DNA of 64,000 nucleotides from JAPKZH01 sp964537875 (lineage in GTDB: Bacteria; Acidobacteriota; Aminicenantia; Aminicenantales; UBA4085). The stretch is taken from positions 1-64,000 of the forward strand of contig CAZIDN010000004.1 in assembly GCA_964537875.1 (NCBI GenBank), written 5' to 3'. The translations under genes and the position numbers were made by a program. Below, in pieces: positions 50,544-59,449 of the stretch (position 1 is the first letter of the stretch; each line of letters starts with the position of its first letter). The notes under the pieces were generated by a model. The model searched no databases. It had not been told where the DNA came from and worked only from the letters and a program-made list of their open reading frames with translations.

Positions 50544-51575
50544 TCATTCCTGTTTGATGCTGATTTTCCAGCCGACTAGGTTCGAAGCCAGCTTGACGTT
50601 AATTCCTTTTTTTCCGATGGCCAGAGACAACTGATCTTTGGCGACCACGGCCTGCATCGTATTCTCCGCCTTGTTGAGGATGAAGACGTTTTCGATCCTG
50701 GCCGGGCTGAGGGCGGCCTTGGCATAGGCCTGAGGGTTCGACGACCAAACGATGATATCGATTTTTTCTCCGGCCAACTCCTTGCTGATGGACAGGATCC
50801 GGCTGCCCTTGAGTCCGATGCAGGCTCCGACGGGGTCGACGTCCCTTTCCTTGGTCATGACCGCCACTTTGGCCCGTTCGCCCGGCTGCCGGACGATATC
50901 CTTGATTTCAATCGTCCCGTTGGCGACTTCCGGGATTTCGAGTTCGAGAAGCTTCTCCAGGAACTTGGGGCTGGTCCGGGATAGGATGACCTGCGGGTCC
51001 TGACCTTTGTAGCCTTTTTTCACTTGGACGATGACCGCCTTGATCGCGTCTCCGAGCTTGAACTCGTCGTTAAAGAGCTTTTCCCGGTAAGGCAAGAGGA
51101 CATCGGTCTTGTTGATTTCGAGGAGGATGGCGTTGTTCTCGGCCCGGCGGTAGATGCCGGTCACGATTTCGCCGATCCTGGGGGCAAATTCGCCGTAGAT
51201 TTTTTGCTGCTCGGCGTCGCGGACCTTTTGAAAGATGACCTGCTTGGCCGCCTGGGCGGCGATCCGGCCGAGCGTGTCCGAGGGAAGGTCGATCTCAACC
51301 GATTCCCCAATCGAGGCCGAAGGGAGAAGATGCCGGGCTTCTTCCAGGGAGATTTCCTGGGCCGGATGGTCGGGGCGCTCGACGACTCGCTTGACGGTAT
51401 AAACCCGGAGCTCTCCTTTTTCCGGCCGGAAAAAGACATGAATCAGCTCGTTGTGGGTATAATATTTGGAAGCGGCCACTTTCAGGGATTCTTCGATGGC
51501 GCTGACGATGACAGAGGGCTCCATGCTGCGCTCCTTGCTCATCTGCAAAATAGTATTCCAGACGTTGATCTTCAT
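50544..51575 (-). CDS. nusA: Transcription termination/antitermination factor NusA
   Basis: RNA-polymerase- and RNA-binding elongation factor, 343 aa. N-terminal RNAP-binding domain at about 1-125, S1 domain at about 130-200 (GEIVTGIYRRAENNAILLEI), then two KH domains (DPVGACIGLKGSRI; LAIGKKGINVKLAS). It ends right after KH2, without the C-terminal acidic repeats of E. coli NusA, as in many other bacteria. It is the first gene of the nusA-infB operon; rimP, which normally precedes nusA, is absent. Confidence 0.96.
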   Translation of the reverse strand: MKINVWNTILQMSKERSMEPSVIVSAIEESLKVAASKYYTHNELIHVFFRPEKGELRVYTVKRVVERPDHPAQEISLEEARHLLPSASIGESVEIDLPSDTLGRIAAQAAKQVIFQKVRDAEQQKIYGEFAPRIGEIVTGIYRRAENNAILLEINKTDVLLPYREKLFNDEFKLGDAIKAVIVQVKKGYKGQDPQVILSRTSPKFLEKLLELEIPEVANGTIEIKDIVRQPGERAKVAVMTKERDVDPVGACIGLKGSRILSISKELAGEKIDIIVWSSNPQAYAKAALSPARIENVFILNKAENTMQAVVAKDQLSLAIGKKGINVKLASNLVGWKISIKQE

Positions 51576-51616
51576 TTTATTCGGGCCTCTGTTGTAGCTT
51601 CGAGGAGAAGCCCAAG

Positions 51617-51645
51617 ATTATAACGGAAACACGCGGGAATATCAA
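51617..51645 (-). promoter_or_regulatory. Strong candidate promoter of the nusA operon
   Basis: On the minus strand TTGATA (complement of 51640-51645) and a perfect TATAAT (complement of 51617-51622) are 17 bp apart, 42 bp upstream of the nusA ATG. It shows nusA is the operon head here. Confidence 0.7.
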
Positions 51646-51674
51646 TGGCCGTGGAAAGCGGCCCTCCGACGTCC

Positions 51675-51703
51675 TTGATTTTGGCCCAATTTGTCGCTAA
51701 AAT
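51675..51703 (+). promoter_or_regulatory. Candidate promoter of hppA
   Basis: TTGATT at 51675-51680 and TAAAAT at 51698-51703 are 17 bp apart. It is back-to-back with the nusA promoter, 30 bp between their -35 boxes, so the two may share regulation. Confidence 0.6.
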
Positions 51704-51762
51704 GGGGGGTCCTTGAGAGAGAATAGGATGCGATTTTATCGAAAACGAGAGAAGGAGATGGC

Positions 51763-54045
51763 ATGTTAGAAACGACGACCTTTGAGATGATCGCCTTGTG
51801 GGTGGTGTTGGGCATCGCCCTCATTGGCCTGGGCTATGCCTTGTTCTTGAGACGCCAGGTCATGGCGCACGACAAAGGGTCGACCAAGATGATCGAAGTC
51901 TGGGAGGCCATCAAGCAAGGGGCTAACGCCTATTTGAGCAAACAGCTCAAGACCATCCTGCCTTTTATCATCGTCCTGACAGTGGCCCTGTTCTTCAGCG
52001 TCTATATCGTTCCTCCCTCGGCCGAAGCCCTGGAGCGCTTTTCGAACTTGAATCCCGATCAGGTGAAGATGGTCATCGGGTTTGGACGGGCGGCCGCGTT
52101 CATCCTGGGCGCGCTCTTCTCCTTGATGGTCGGGCAGTTCGGCATGCGGATGGCCGTCCAGGCCAATGTCCGCGTCGCGGCGGCCTCCCGGGAAAGCTTT
52201 GATAAAGCCATGAAAATTTCCTACCGAGCCGGCACGATCACGGGAATGCTGACGGATGGCCTCGGCCTTTTTGGCGGGACGATTATCTTCCTCGTTTTCC
52301 AGAAGGCCGCGCCCGACGCGCTGCTGGGTTTTGGCTTCGGCGGGACCTTGCTGGCCCTGTTCATGAGGGTGGGCGGTGGGATCTACACCAAGGCGGCGGA
52401 CGTGGGCGCCGACCTGGTCGGAAAAGTGGAAGCCTCCATCCCTGAGGACGACCCTCGGAATGCCGCCGTCATCGCCGATTTGGTCGGAGACAACGTCGGC
52501 GACTGCGCGGGGATGGCCGCCGACATCTTTGAGAGCTATGAAGTCACCATCGTTTCGGGATTGATCCTGGGGTTGGCTCTCGTTCAGCTCACGGGCCAGA
52601 TCAAATGGATCATCTTTCCGCTGCTCGTCCGCGCCATCGGGGTTTTCTCTTCCATCATCGGTACCTATCAGGTCCGCGGCAAAAAAGGCCAGAAAGAGGG
52701 AAACGCCATGGCCTCGATCAACAAGGGATTTTACACCTCGGCGGCCATATGTTTTGTTTCCTTTGCCGTGCTGGCCCATTTTTATATGAACGAATGGCGG
52801 GCCTTCCTGTCTGTCGGAGTGGGAATCATCCTGGCCATCGCCATCGACGAGCTGACCAAGTATTTTACGGGCACACACTACAACCCAGTGAAAGAAATCG
52901 CGAAGTCCAGCCAAACCGGGTCTGCGACCGTGATCCTCTCCGGGCTCTCAACCGGTTTTGAATCCACGGTCTGGGCCATCCTGGTCATCGCGGCGACGAT
53001 TTTTTCCGCAGTCCTCATCTACTGGGGCCAGCCCGTGGCCTATGTCCTTTATGGGGTAGCCATGACGGGCATCGGCATGCTCACTCTGACCGGCAACAAC
53101 GTGGCCATGGATTCGTTCGGGCCGATCTCCGACAATGCCAACGGGATTGGTGAGATGGCCGGTTTGGACAAACCGGCCCGGAAGATCATGGCCGACCTGG
53201 ACGCCGTGGGCAACACGACCAAGGCCATCACCAAAGGAGTGGCCATCGGCTCGGCCGTCATTGCCGCGGTCTCTCTGTTCGGATCGTACATGACGGATGT
53301 AACTAAGGTCCAAGCCCAGCTGAAGGTTCCCGAAGCGCTCCAGCTCTTGACGACGGGGATCAGAATTTCCACGCCGATGGTCCTGATCGGCATGCTGATC
53401 GGCGGGGCGTTGCCTTGGCTTTTTTCGTCTTTGACGATCAATGCCGTTTCCCGAGCGGCCTCTTTGATCGTGATCGAAGTCCGGCGCCAGTTCAAGACTC
53501 CAGGACTCATGGAAGGCAAGGTCAAGCCGGACTACAGGCAGGCTGTCAGCATCTGCACCGGAGCCGCCCAGAAGGAACTGGTCGGCCTCGCTTTGCTGGC
53601 GGTGTTGACGCCGCTCATCGTCGGCCTCGTTTTTCAGGTTGAGGCCTTGGGAGGATTCCTGGCCGGGGCCATCCTTTCGGGACAATTGCTAGCGGTTTTC
53701 ATGGCCAATGCCGGCGGCGCTTGGGACAATGCCAAAAAGCTGATCGAGGACGGGCTCTATGGAGGCAAAGGATCAGCCGCTCACAAGGCAGCCGTTTGCG
53801 GTGACACGGTCGGCGATCCCCTTAAGGACACTTCCGGGCCAGCCTTGAATCCGATGATCAAGGTCATCAACCTGGTCTCTGTTTTAGCCGCTCCGATCAT
53901 CATCCAGTATAAAAAAATCTCCCCGGGCGTGATCGTCTTTCTCGTCCTGGCTCTGATCGCCGTGATCATCTCCATTTGGTATTCGAAGAGGACCGGTCTC
54001 AAGGAATTCCATCAGGTCGAAGAAACCGTCAAGCAGGACAAGTAA
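51763..54045 (+). CDS. hppA: Membrane-bound ion-translocating pyrophosphatase
   Basis: Couples pyrophosphate hydrolysis to ion pumping across the inner membrane, 760 aa with about 16 membrane segments. Catalytic blocks are DVGADLVGKVEASIPEDDPR and DNVGDCAGMAADIFESYE, with a matching aspartate set near the C-terminus (GDTVGDPLKDTSGPALN). The potassium-dependence site reads GNTTKAITKG with Lys487 and Thr490, which by family rules predicts a potassium-independent proton pump; potassium-dependent or sodium-pumping members have alanine at the first position. Ribosome site GAGAAGGAG. Confidence 0.95.
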   Translation: MLETTTFEMIALWVVLGIALIGLGYALFLRRQVMAHDKGSTKMIEVWEAIKQGANAYLSKQLKTILPFIIVLTVALFFSVYIVPPSAEALERFSNLNPDQVKMVIGFGRAAAFILGALFSLMVGQFGMRMAVQANVRVAAASRESFDKAMKISYRAGTITGMLTDGLGLFGGTIIFLVFQKAAPDALLGFGFGGTLLALFMRVGGGIYTKAADVGADLVGKVEASIPEDDPRNAAVIADLVGDNVGDCAGMAADIFESYEVTIVSGLILGLALVQLTGQIKWIIFPLLVRAIGVFSSIIGTYQVRGKKGQKEGNAMASINKGFYTSAAICFVSFAVLAHFYMNEWRAFLSVGVGIILAIAIDELTKYFTGTHYNPVKEIAKSSQTGSATVILSGLSTGFESTVWAILVIAATIFSAVLIYWGQPVAYVLYGVAMTGIGMLTLTGNNVAMDSFGPISDNANGIGEMAGLDKPARKIMADLDAVGNTTKAITKGVAIGSAVIAAVSLFGSYMTDVTKVQAQLKVPEALQLLTTGIRISTPMVLIGMLIGGALPWLFSSLTINAVSRAASLIVIEVRRQFKTPGLMEGKVKPDYRQAVSICTGAAQKELVGLALLAVLTPLIVGLVFQVEALGGFLAGAILSGQLLAVFMANAGGAWDNAKKLIEDGLYGGKGSAAHKAAVCGDTVGDPLKDTSGPALNPMIKVINLVSVLAAPIIIQYKKISPGVIVFLVLALIAVIISIWYSKRTGLKEFHQVEETVKQDK

Positions 54046-54068
54046 TCAAATTCGAATCTCCACCGGAT

Positions 54069-54088
54069 GGCACAAAGTGTGCCGTTTT
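54069..54088 (+). terminator. Possible hppA terminator
   Basis: GGCACA and TGTGCC form a 6 bp stem with a 3-base loop, followed by GTTTTGT, 23 bp after the hppA stop. The stem is short, so this is weak. Confidence 0.35.
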
Positions 54089-54195
54089 GTCTCGGATATA
54101 AGCCCGTTCCTTGGCCGGCGTCTTTGATAATTTACTAAAAATAAAGACCTTACAAATCTCCAAGAATTGGCCCATTTCTTGCTTAATAACAATGC

Positions 54196-54555
54196 GTGAA
54201 TGGCCCGGTGACGGCTTCCCAAGCGCTCAAAATCGCTTTTGAGGACAGAGAAACCATCCATTTCATCCTGACCTGCTTCGCCCGGGCCGACGAACGTCCC
54301 CGCGTTTCGAGCTCCAGATGGCGATCGGGTGATGATCGAAACTCCGCCTGGAATATCGTCATTATCGAAAGGCCGCCGGCCGTTCTCGTCAAGACGCGGG
54401 ATTTGATCAATGCCGCCCTTCTCGAAGTGGATGCGGCCACCGGCATGGTCCTTGGCAGAAGGTTTTTCAAAGGTGTTTACGGCGTGGAACTCCAAGGAGC
54501 CGTCAAGCAGGACCTTGAGATTCTCCTCGGAGGCTGTACGGACCCCAGGATGTGA
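54196..54555 (+). CDS. Small hypothetical protein
   Basis: A 119 aa ORF from a GTG with codon use like its neighbours. The centre reads WNIVIIERPPAVLVKTRDLI and the end GMVLGRRFFKGVYGVELQG. I do not recognise the family. No signal peptide or membrane segment is evident and no clear ribosome site precedes it. Its 3' end overlaps the 3' end of miaB by 53 bp. A frame also exists on the opposite strand, but its composition looks non-coding. Confidence 0.5.
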   Translation: MNGPVTASQALKIAFEDRETIHFILTCFARADERPRVSSSRWRSGDDRNSAWNIVIIERPPAVLVKTRDLINAALLEVDAATGMVLGRRFFKGVYGVELQGAVKQDLEILLGGCTDPRM

Positions 54556-55840
54556 CGAGGACATGGACGAACCGGCCGATCAAATCCTGATTGGATGTGA
54601 AGTTGACGACCTGGTATCCCTCATTTCGTCCCGAGTAGGCAAGCCCATCTTTCTTGCTTTTGCCGACGCACAAGACTTTCAGGATTTGGCCGACATAGCC
54701 CTTGTGGATCTCTGATTGGATCCGTTTCTGAAGGGCTTGGACTTCGAGCAGGCGCCGTTTTTTCACCTCAAGCGGAATATCGTCCTTGATCCTCGAGGCG
54801 GTCGTGCGCGGCCGGGGCGAATAGCGGAAAGAAAAAATATTTGCGAAGCGGATCTCTTGGAGCGCCGTCAGCGTTTCTTCAAATTCTTTTTCGGTTTCGC
54901 CCGGAAAGCCGACGATGATATCGGTGCTCAGGCTGATCTCCGGCATCAGCCTCCGCAGGTGACGGACTTTGTCCAGGTAATCTTGGCGCGTATATCCCCG
55001 GCTCATCCTGTCCAGGATGGTGGAAGCGCCGGACTGAAGCGGGAGGTGGAGCTGGCGGCAGACCTTCTTGGATCGTTCCATAGCTTCGACGATGTCCGGA
55101 GTGAAATTTCTTGGGTGCGAGGTGATGAAGCGAATCCACTCAATACCTTCCGTGCCGTCGATCTCCCTTAAGAGCCCGGAAAACGATAGCCCGGTTTCGG
55201 GGTCCCGGTAGGAATTCACATTCTGGCCGAGCAGCTGGATTTCTTTGTAGCCCTGTCCCGCCAGGTCTTGGATTTCAGCCATGATATTCTGTAAAGGCCG
55301 AAATTTTTCCCGACCCCGAGTGAAGGGGACGACGCAGTAGGCGCAGAAATGGTCACATCCTTCCATGATCGTGACATAGGCGGAGATGGGGCTTTCATGG
55401 AAAATGGAGCGGGGAGGAGTTTCTTTCCAGCGGCGGGACCAGCTCGTCGAAACGACCTTTTCCCGAAGGCGGCGTGACAGGATCTCGGGCAGCTCCTGGT
55501 AATGGTCCGGTCCGCAGATGAAATCCAGGAATGGCTTTTTGGCCAGAAGCTCCGTCCGGTACAACTGGCCGATGCATCCCGCGACTCCGATGACCGCGCC
55601 GTTCGTCTTTTTCAAGGGCAGAAGCCGCCCCAGGTAGGAATAGAGTTTCTCTTCGGATTTTGCCCTGACGGCGCAGGTGTTAATGATAATCACGCCGCTG
55701 CCTTCAGCAGAATCGGACTTCCTGGCCCCGGCGGCCGCGAGCAAGCCGGCGATCCTCTCCGAGTCATTCTCGTTCATTTGGCAGCCGAAGGTATGGATGA
55801 AGAATTTAATGCCTTTGAGAGTGTCGATTCTGTTGTCCAT
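54503..55840 (-). CDS. miaB: tRNA-2-methylthio-N6-dimethylallyladenosine synthase
   Basis: Radical SAM methylthiotransferase acting on tRNA position 37, 445 aa. The N-terminal UPF0004 domain has FIHTFGCQMNENDSE, NTCAVR and GVAGCIGQ with the three auxiliary-cluster cysteines. The radical SAM cluster is in GCDHFCAYCVVPFTRG, and the C-terminal TRAM domain ends near YSLRGE. I chose the ATG at 55840 (MDNRID); the longer frame is non-conserved. It is the last gene of the rpe-bamD-recN operon. Confidence 0.95.
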   Translation of the reverse strand: MDNRIDTLKGIKFFIHTFGCQMNENDSERIAGLLAAAGARKSDSAEGSGVIIINTCAVRAKSEEKLYSYLGRLLPLKKTNGAVIGVAGCIGQLYRTELLAKKPFLDFICGPDHYQELPEILSRRLREKVVSTSWSRRWKETPPRSIFHESPISAYVTIMEGCDHFCAYCVVPFTRGREKFRPLQNIMAEIQDLAGQGYKEIQLLGQNVNSYRDPETGLSFSGLLREIDGTEGIEWIRFITSHPRNFTPDIVEAMERSKKVCRQLHLPLQSGASTILDRMSRGYTRQDYLDKVRHLRRLMPEISLSTDIIVGFPGETEKEFEETLTALQEIRFANIFSFRYSPRPRTTASRIKDDIPLEVKKRRLLEVQALQKRIQSEIHKGYVGQILKVLCVGKSKKDGLAYSGRNEGYQVVNFTSNQDLIGRFVHVLVTSWGPYSLRGESQGPA

Positions 55841-55884
55841 GCGGCTCCCATCCGAAGGCGGCGGCGTTAATGCGCCGTCAGGAT

Positions 55885-56319
55885 CTAGAGGATGTCCTCG
55901 ATGATTTCGGCGGCATTCTTGACATATCCGGCGCAAAGCGTCTGAAAAAGATTTTTTTCCTTGGCCAGCCGCATGCCTTCTTCGGTCCCGAGGTCGAGTC
56001 CGAGAAGACGCCGGCACTGGATCGAACCGTGGAGGCCCTTGAAGTCTTCGACGAATTTCCGGATAAGGTCATACGTTCGTTCCCGGGCGGCCAAGTCCTC
56101 GGCTCGAGTCCGGCCGTATTTCAAGCCGATCAGCATGAAGGCGCCCGTCACGGCTCCACAGGTTTCTCCAAGGTGGGCCATCCCGCCGCCAAAGGCCTGT
56201 GATATTTTCAGGGACGTCAGGCGGTCCAGGCCCAAACCCTCGCTGTAGGTCGAGAATATGGCTTGGGAGCAGCTGAATCCTTCCTTGAAGCAGGCTAAGG
56301 CTTTCTCCACTTTGCTCAT
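55885..56319 (-). CDS. C_GCAxxG_C_C-family protein
   Basis: A 144 aa cysteine-rich protein: FKEGFSCSQAIF near the start, then GETCGAVTGAFMLIGLKYG, which is the family's central GCAxxG-like motif, then CRRLLG and LCAGYV. The regularly spaced cysteines suggest metal or redox binding. The function of the family is unknown. It lies between recN and miaB in one run. Confidence 0.85.
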   Translation of the reverse strand: MSKVEKALACFKEGFSCSQAIFSTYSEGLGLDRLTSLKISQAFGGGMAHLGETCGAVTGAFMLIGLKYGRTRAEDLAARERTYDLIRKFVEDFKGLHGSIQCRRLLGLDLGTEEGMRLAKEKNLFQTLCAGYVKNAAEIIEDIL

Positions 56320-56408
56320 TTCTTTGATACTCCTCGTCTCCCGAATTTCATCCTAAAAAACGCCCTCCTTCTTTCTTTTTTGGACCGGCGGTGAACAGGC
56401 CAAGAAGG

Positions 56409-58091
56409 TCATTTCTTCAGGTTGTGGAGGAGCATCTCGCGGGCATTCTCGAGTGCTAACTCAGAAATCCGGCTGCCGGACATCAGCCGGGCGATCTCCT
56501 CGACGCGTTCCTCAAAATCGAGCTTCTTGACCGTGGTGAAGGTCCGATCTTTTCCGACTTTTTTTTCGATCCTGTAATGATGGGAGGCGAACGAGGCGAT
56601 CTGGGGCAGGTGGGTGATGCAGAGGATCTGGTGATTTTTGGAAAGAGCCTTGAGCTTCTGGGCGATGAATTCGGCCGTCTTCCCGCCGATGCCGGAGTCG
56701 ATCTCGTCAAAAATGAGGGTCTTCAAACTCCCTTTCTCCTTGCCGACGGCCTTTAAGGCCAGCATGATTCTCGACAGCTCGCCCCCCGAGGCGATCTTGC
56801 GCAGCGGTTTGACTTCTTCGCCGGGATTGGGGCTGATCATGAACTCCACGTCATCGATGCCGCTGTCCCTCGCCTTTTCGGTATTTTCGCGGGTCAGTCT
56901 GGTCGTCTCGATTTTGATGCGGAAGCGGCCTTTTTTCATGCCCAGCAGAGCGATTTCCGTCTCGATTTGCCTTTCCAGGTCGCGGGCGGCCTTCTGCCGG
57001 AGGCCGGAGAGGCGGGCGGCTTGGGAGACATAGGCTACCAAGGTCTTTTCGACATCGGATTCCACATGGGAAAGCTTGTCCTGGATCTGGGCCAGATCCT
57101 GGTGCTCCTGTTTGATCTTCCCCAGATAAAAATGAATATCCTCGATCTGGGCGCCGTATTTTCTCTTGAGGTTTTCGATCAGGCTGAGTCGCTCCTCGAC
57201 CTCCTCCAATTTTTCCGGAATGGCCTCCTGCCTGTCTTTGTATTTGATCAGGACATCGGAGAGATCTTGAAGGATGATGGCCAGCGGGCCCAGGGAATCG
57301 TTCATCGCGGAAAACTTTTGATCATACGCCGAAAGCTCGGCAAGGCTGTTTTGAAGCTTGACCAGCAGGCTGGTGATGGACGGCTCGGCGGCATAGGCGG
57401 CCTCGAGTGCCTTTTCGACAAGCGCCGTGATTTTTTCGGCATTTTTGAGGAGATGCCTCTGCCCCCGCAGCTCTTCCTCCTCGGCGGGCCGGAGGCCGGC
57501 TCTTTCGATTTCCTGGATTTGGAATTCCAGGAAGTCGAGCCGCTGGCTGCGCTCGCGTTCTTTGGCTTTCCATTCATCGCGGAGCCGGATGAGACCGCGC
57601 AGCTCCTGGGCGGTCTGGGCGACGTCACCTCTCAGGGCCATCGTGCCGCCCGACTGGTCCAGATAATCCAAGTGGTTTTCCAGATGGAGGAGAAAAATGT
57701 GATCATTCTGGCCGTAGATGTCGACCAGGTCGCCCGACATCTCTTTGAGTTTCTTGACGGGGACCAGGACGCCATCCCAATAGGCTTTACCTGATCCTTC
57801 TATGGAGATCGTCCTGTGGACAGCCCGTTCCGGCGTGTCTTCGCTCGGAGCCGGCCGGTCTTTGAGCATCGTCTTTTCGGAGAGCAAAAAAATGGCTTCC
57901 ACCGAAGCTTCTTCCTTTCCTGTCCGGACCAGGTCCGGCGAACCTTTTTCGCCGCAGGCCAGTCGGATGCTGTCGATGATGATGGATTTCCCGGCGCCCG
58001 TTTCGCCGGTCAGGATGGAGAAGCCCTCCTCGAAATTCACCTGGAGGTCGTCGATCGTAGCCAGATTTTTAATTCTCAGAAATCTAATCAT
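56409..58091 (-). CDS. recN: DNA repair protein RecN
   Basis: SMC-like ATPase for double-strand-break repair, 560 aa. Walker A is GETGAGKSIIIDSI near 30-43. Coiled-coil arms occupy about 150-370. The C-terminal signature and Walker B are ASGGELSRIMLALK and TLIFDEIDSGIGG. It follows the subtilase gene by 12 bp. Confidence 0.96.
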   Translation of the reverse strand: MIRFLRIKNLATIDDLQVNFEEGFSILTGETGAGKSIIIDSIRLACGEKGSPDLVRTGKEEASVEAIFLLSEKTMLKDRPAPSEDTPERAVHRTISIEGSGKAYWDGVLVPVKKLKEMSGDLVDIYGQNDHIFLLHLENHLDYLDQSGGTMALRGDVAQTAQELRGLIRLRDEWKAKERERSQRLDFLEFQIQEIERAGLRPAEEEELRGQRHLLKNAEKITALVEKALEAAYAAEPSITSLLVKLQNSLAELSAYDQKFSAMNDSLGPLAIILQDLSDVLIKYKDRQEAIPEKLEEVEERLSLIENLKRKYGAQIEDIHFYLGKIKQEHQDLAQIQDKLSHVESDVEKTLVAYVSQAARLSGLRQKAARDLERQIETEIALLGMKKGRFRIKIETTRLTRENTEKARDSGIDDVEFMISPNPGEEVKPLRKIASGGELSRIMLALKAVGKEKGSLKTLIFDEIDSGIGGKTAEFIAQKLKALSKNHQILCITHLPQIASFASHHYRIEKKVGKDRTFTTVKKLDFEERVEEIARLMSGSRISELALENAREMLLHNLKK

Positions 58092-58103
58092 ACCGTCGCG
58101 GAT

Positions 58104-59435
58104 TTATTGGATGATCTTGATCGGGACGAGCGCTTTTTCCATGTTGATGCGGCCGTAGCCGATATAATCGTCTCTCCCCTTGAACTGCGCAGCGTTGACA
58201 TCGTCGGCCGAGTAGCGAATGACGTTCATAATATCCGCAACCTTCAGCCAGGGCTTGAGGCCCTTGATCAAGGCAGCCAAGCCCGCCACATGAGGGGCTG
58301 AAAACGAGGTCCCCGTACCGGGCAGATAGGGGAAGAAGCCGGCAGGCGTGAGGGCGACGGGATAGGACCCGAGGACTTTGTCGCCCGGAGCCGCCACATC
58401 CACCTGGGGGCCGTAGGACGACCATGACGTCCGATTGTCGTTGTAGTCTGTCGCGGCCACGGCCAGGACATAGTCGTCATAGGCGGCCGGGTAGTTGACC
58501 GGGCCATTGTTGTTTCCGGCAGAAGCCACCACGACGACGTTCTTATCATAGGCGTATTTCATGGCATCCCGGATCAAGAAGGTGGGCTCCTCGCTTCCCA
58601 TGCTGAGATTGATGACGTTGGCTCCGTTGTCGACGGCCCAGCGAATTCCCTCGGCGACTTTGTCCTCCGGGCCGATGCCGTCCTTGCCGGTCACTTTGAC
58701 GGGAAGAATTTTCGAGTTCCAGGCGACGCCGGCGATGCCTTCATTATTGTTGGTCTCGGCGGCGGCGATGCCTGCGACCACGGTCCCATGGCCGTGGTCA
58801 TCGGTGGCATCGAAATCGTTATTGAACACGTCCCGGCCGCTACTTTTGATCTTGTTTTTTAAATCCGGATGAAGAAGGTCGACTCCCGTATCAACGATGG
58901 CGATGGTGACCGTTTCGATTCCCTTGGTTTCCTCCCAGGCCGAGGGCGCTTTGATGTCGGCGCTGGCCTTGCCCTGAGGGCTTCCCGGAACGACCCAGAC
59001 CTGCTGGCCTTTGTTGTAAAGAGCATACTGGTATTGAAAAAAAGTATCATTGGGAGTCACGTGGATCGTCAACAGGCGGTTCGGTTCCGCGTATTCCACA
59101 TCAGGATTATTATTCAAGGCTTGGACGATCTCCTCGACGGTTGTCTGGGCGGGGATCTGGATCAGGTAAGCCCCAAGCTTGGCTATTTTAGACAGAATCC
59201 TTGAACTGTAGACATTCAAAGCAGACATCTTCTTAAAAGAGGACAGGCTGGGCTTAAATTTCACGATCACCTGGCCGGGCACATAATGAGATTCCTGGGG
59301 TGGATGGAGGAAATCGGATTGGACATAATTCATTCCTGGAAGCAGCCGCGGGGCTTTTTGGAAGCCGAGAAAGAGGTCCAGGGCCAGAACGAGGATCAGG
59401 CTGCGGGACAATTTTGGCTTGTTCAGGCTCATCAT
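58104..59435 (-). CDS. Exported subtilisin-like serine protease (S8)
   Basis: A 443 aa protein with a signal sequence or anchor at about 10-25, an inhibitor-type propeptide at about 50-125 (VPGQVIVKFK ... EYAEPNRLL), and the S8 catalytic domain. The triad is Asp182 in IVDTGVD, His216 in DDHGHGTVVAG and Ser377 in GTSFSAPHVAGL, with the oxyanion Asn in SAGNNNG. The ATG at 59435 (or 59432) follows AAGGAGG. Its coupling to the beta-barrel gene upstream suggests surface or periplasmic proteolysis. Confidence 0.93.
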   Translation of the reverse strand: MMSLNKPKLSRSLILVLALDLFLGFQKAPRLLPGMNYVQSDFLHPPQESHYVPGQVIVKFKPSLSSFKKMSALNVYSSRILSKIAKLGAYLIQIPAQTTVEEIVQALNNNPDVEYAEPNRLLTIHVTPNDTFFQYQYALYNKGQQVWVVPGSPQGKASADIKAPSAWEETKGIETVTIAIVDTGVDLLHPDLKNKIKSSGRDVFNNDFDATDDHGHGTVVAGIAAAETNNNEGIAGVAWNSKILPVKVTGKDGIGPEDKVAEGIRWAVDNGANVINLSMGSEEPTFLIRDAMKYAYDKNVVVVASAGNNNGPVNYPAAYDDYVLAVAATDYNDNRTSWSSYGPQVDVAAPGDKVLGSYPVALTPAGFFPYLPGTGTSFSAPHVAGLAALIKGLKPWLKVADIMNVIRYSADDVNAAQFKGRDDYIGYGRINMEKALVPIKIIQ

Positions 59436-59449
59436 TCCGTCCTCCTTGT

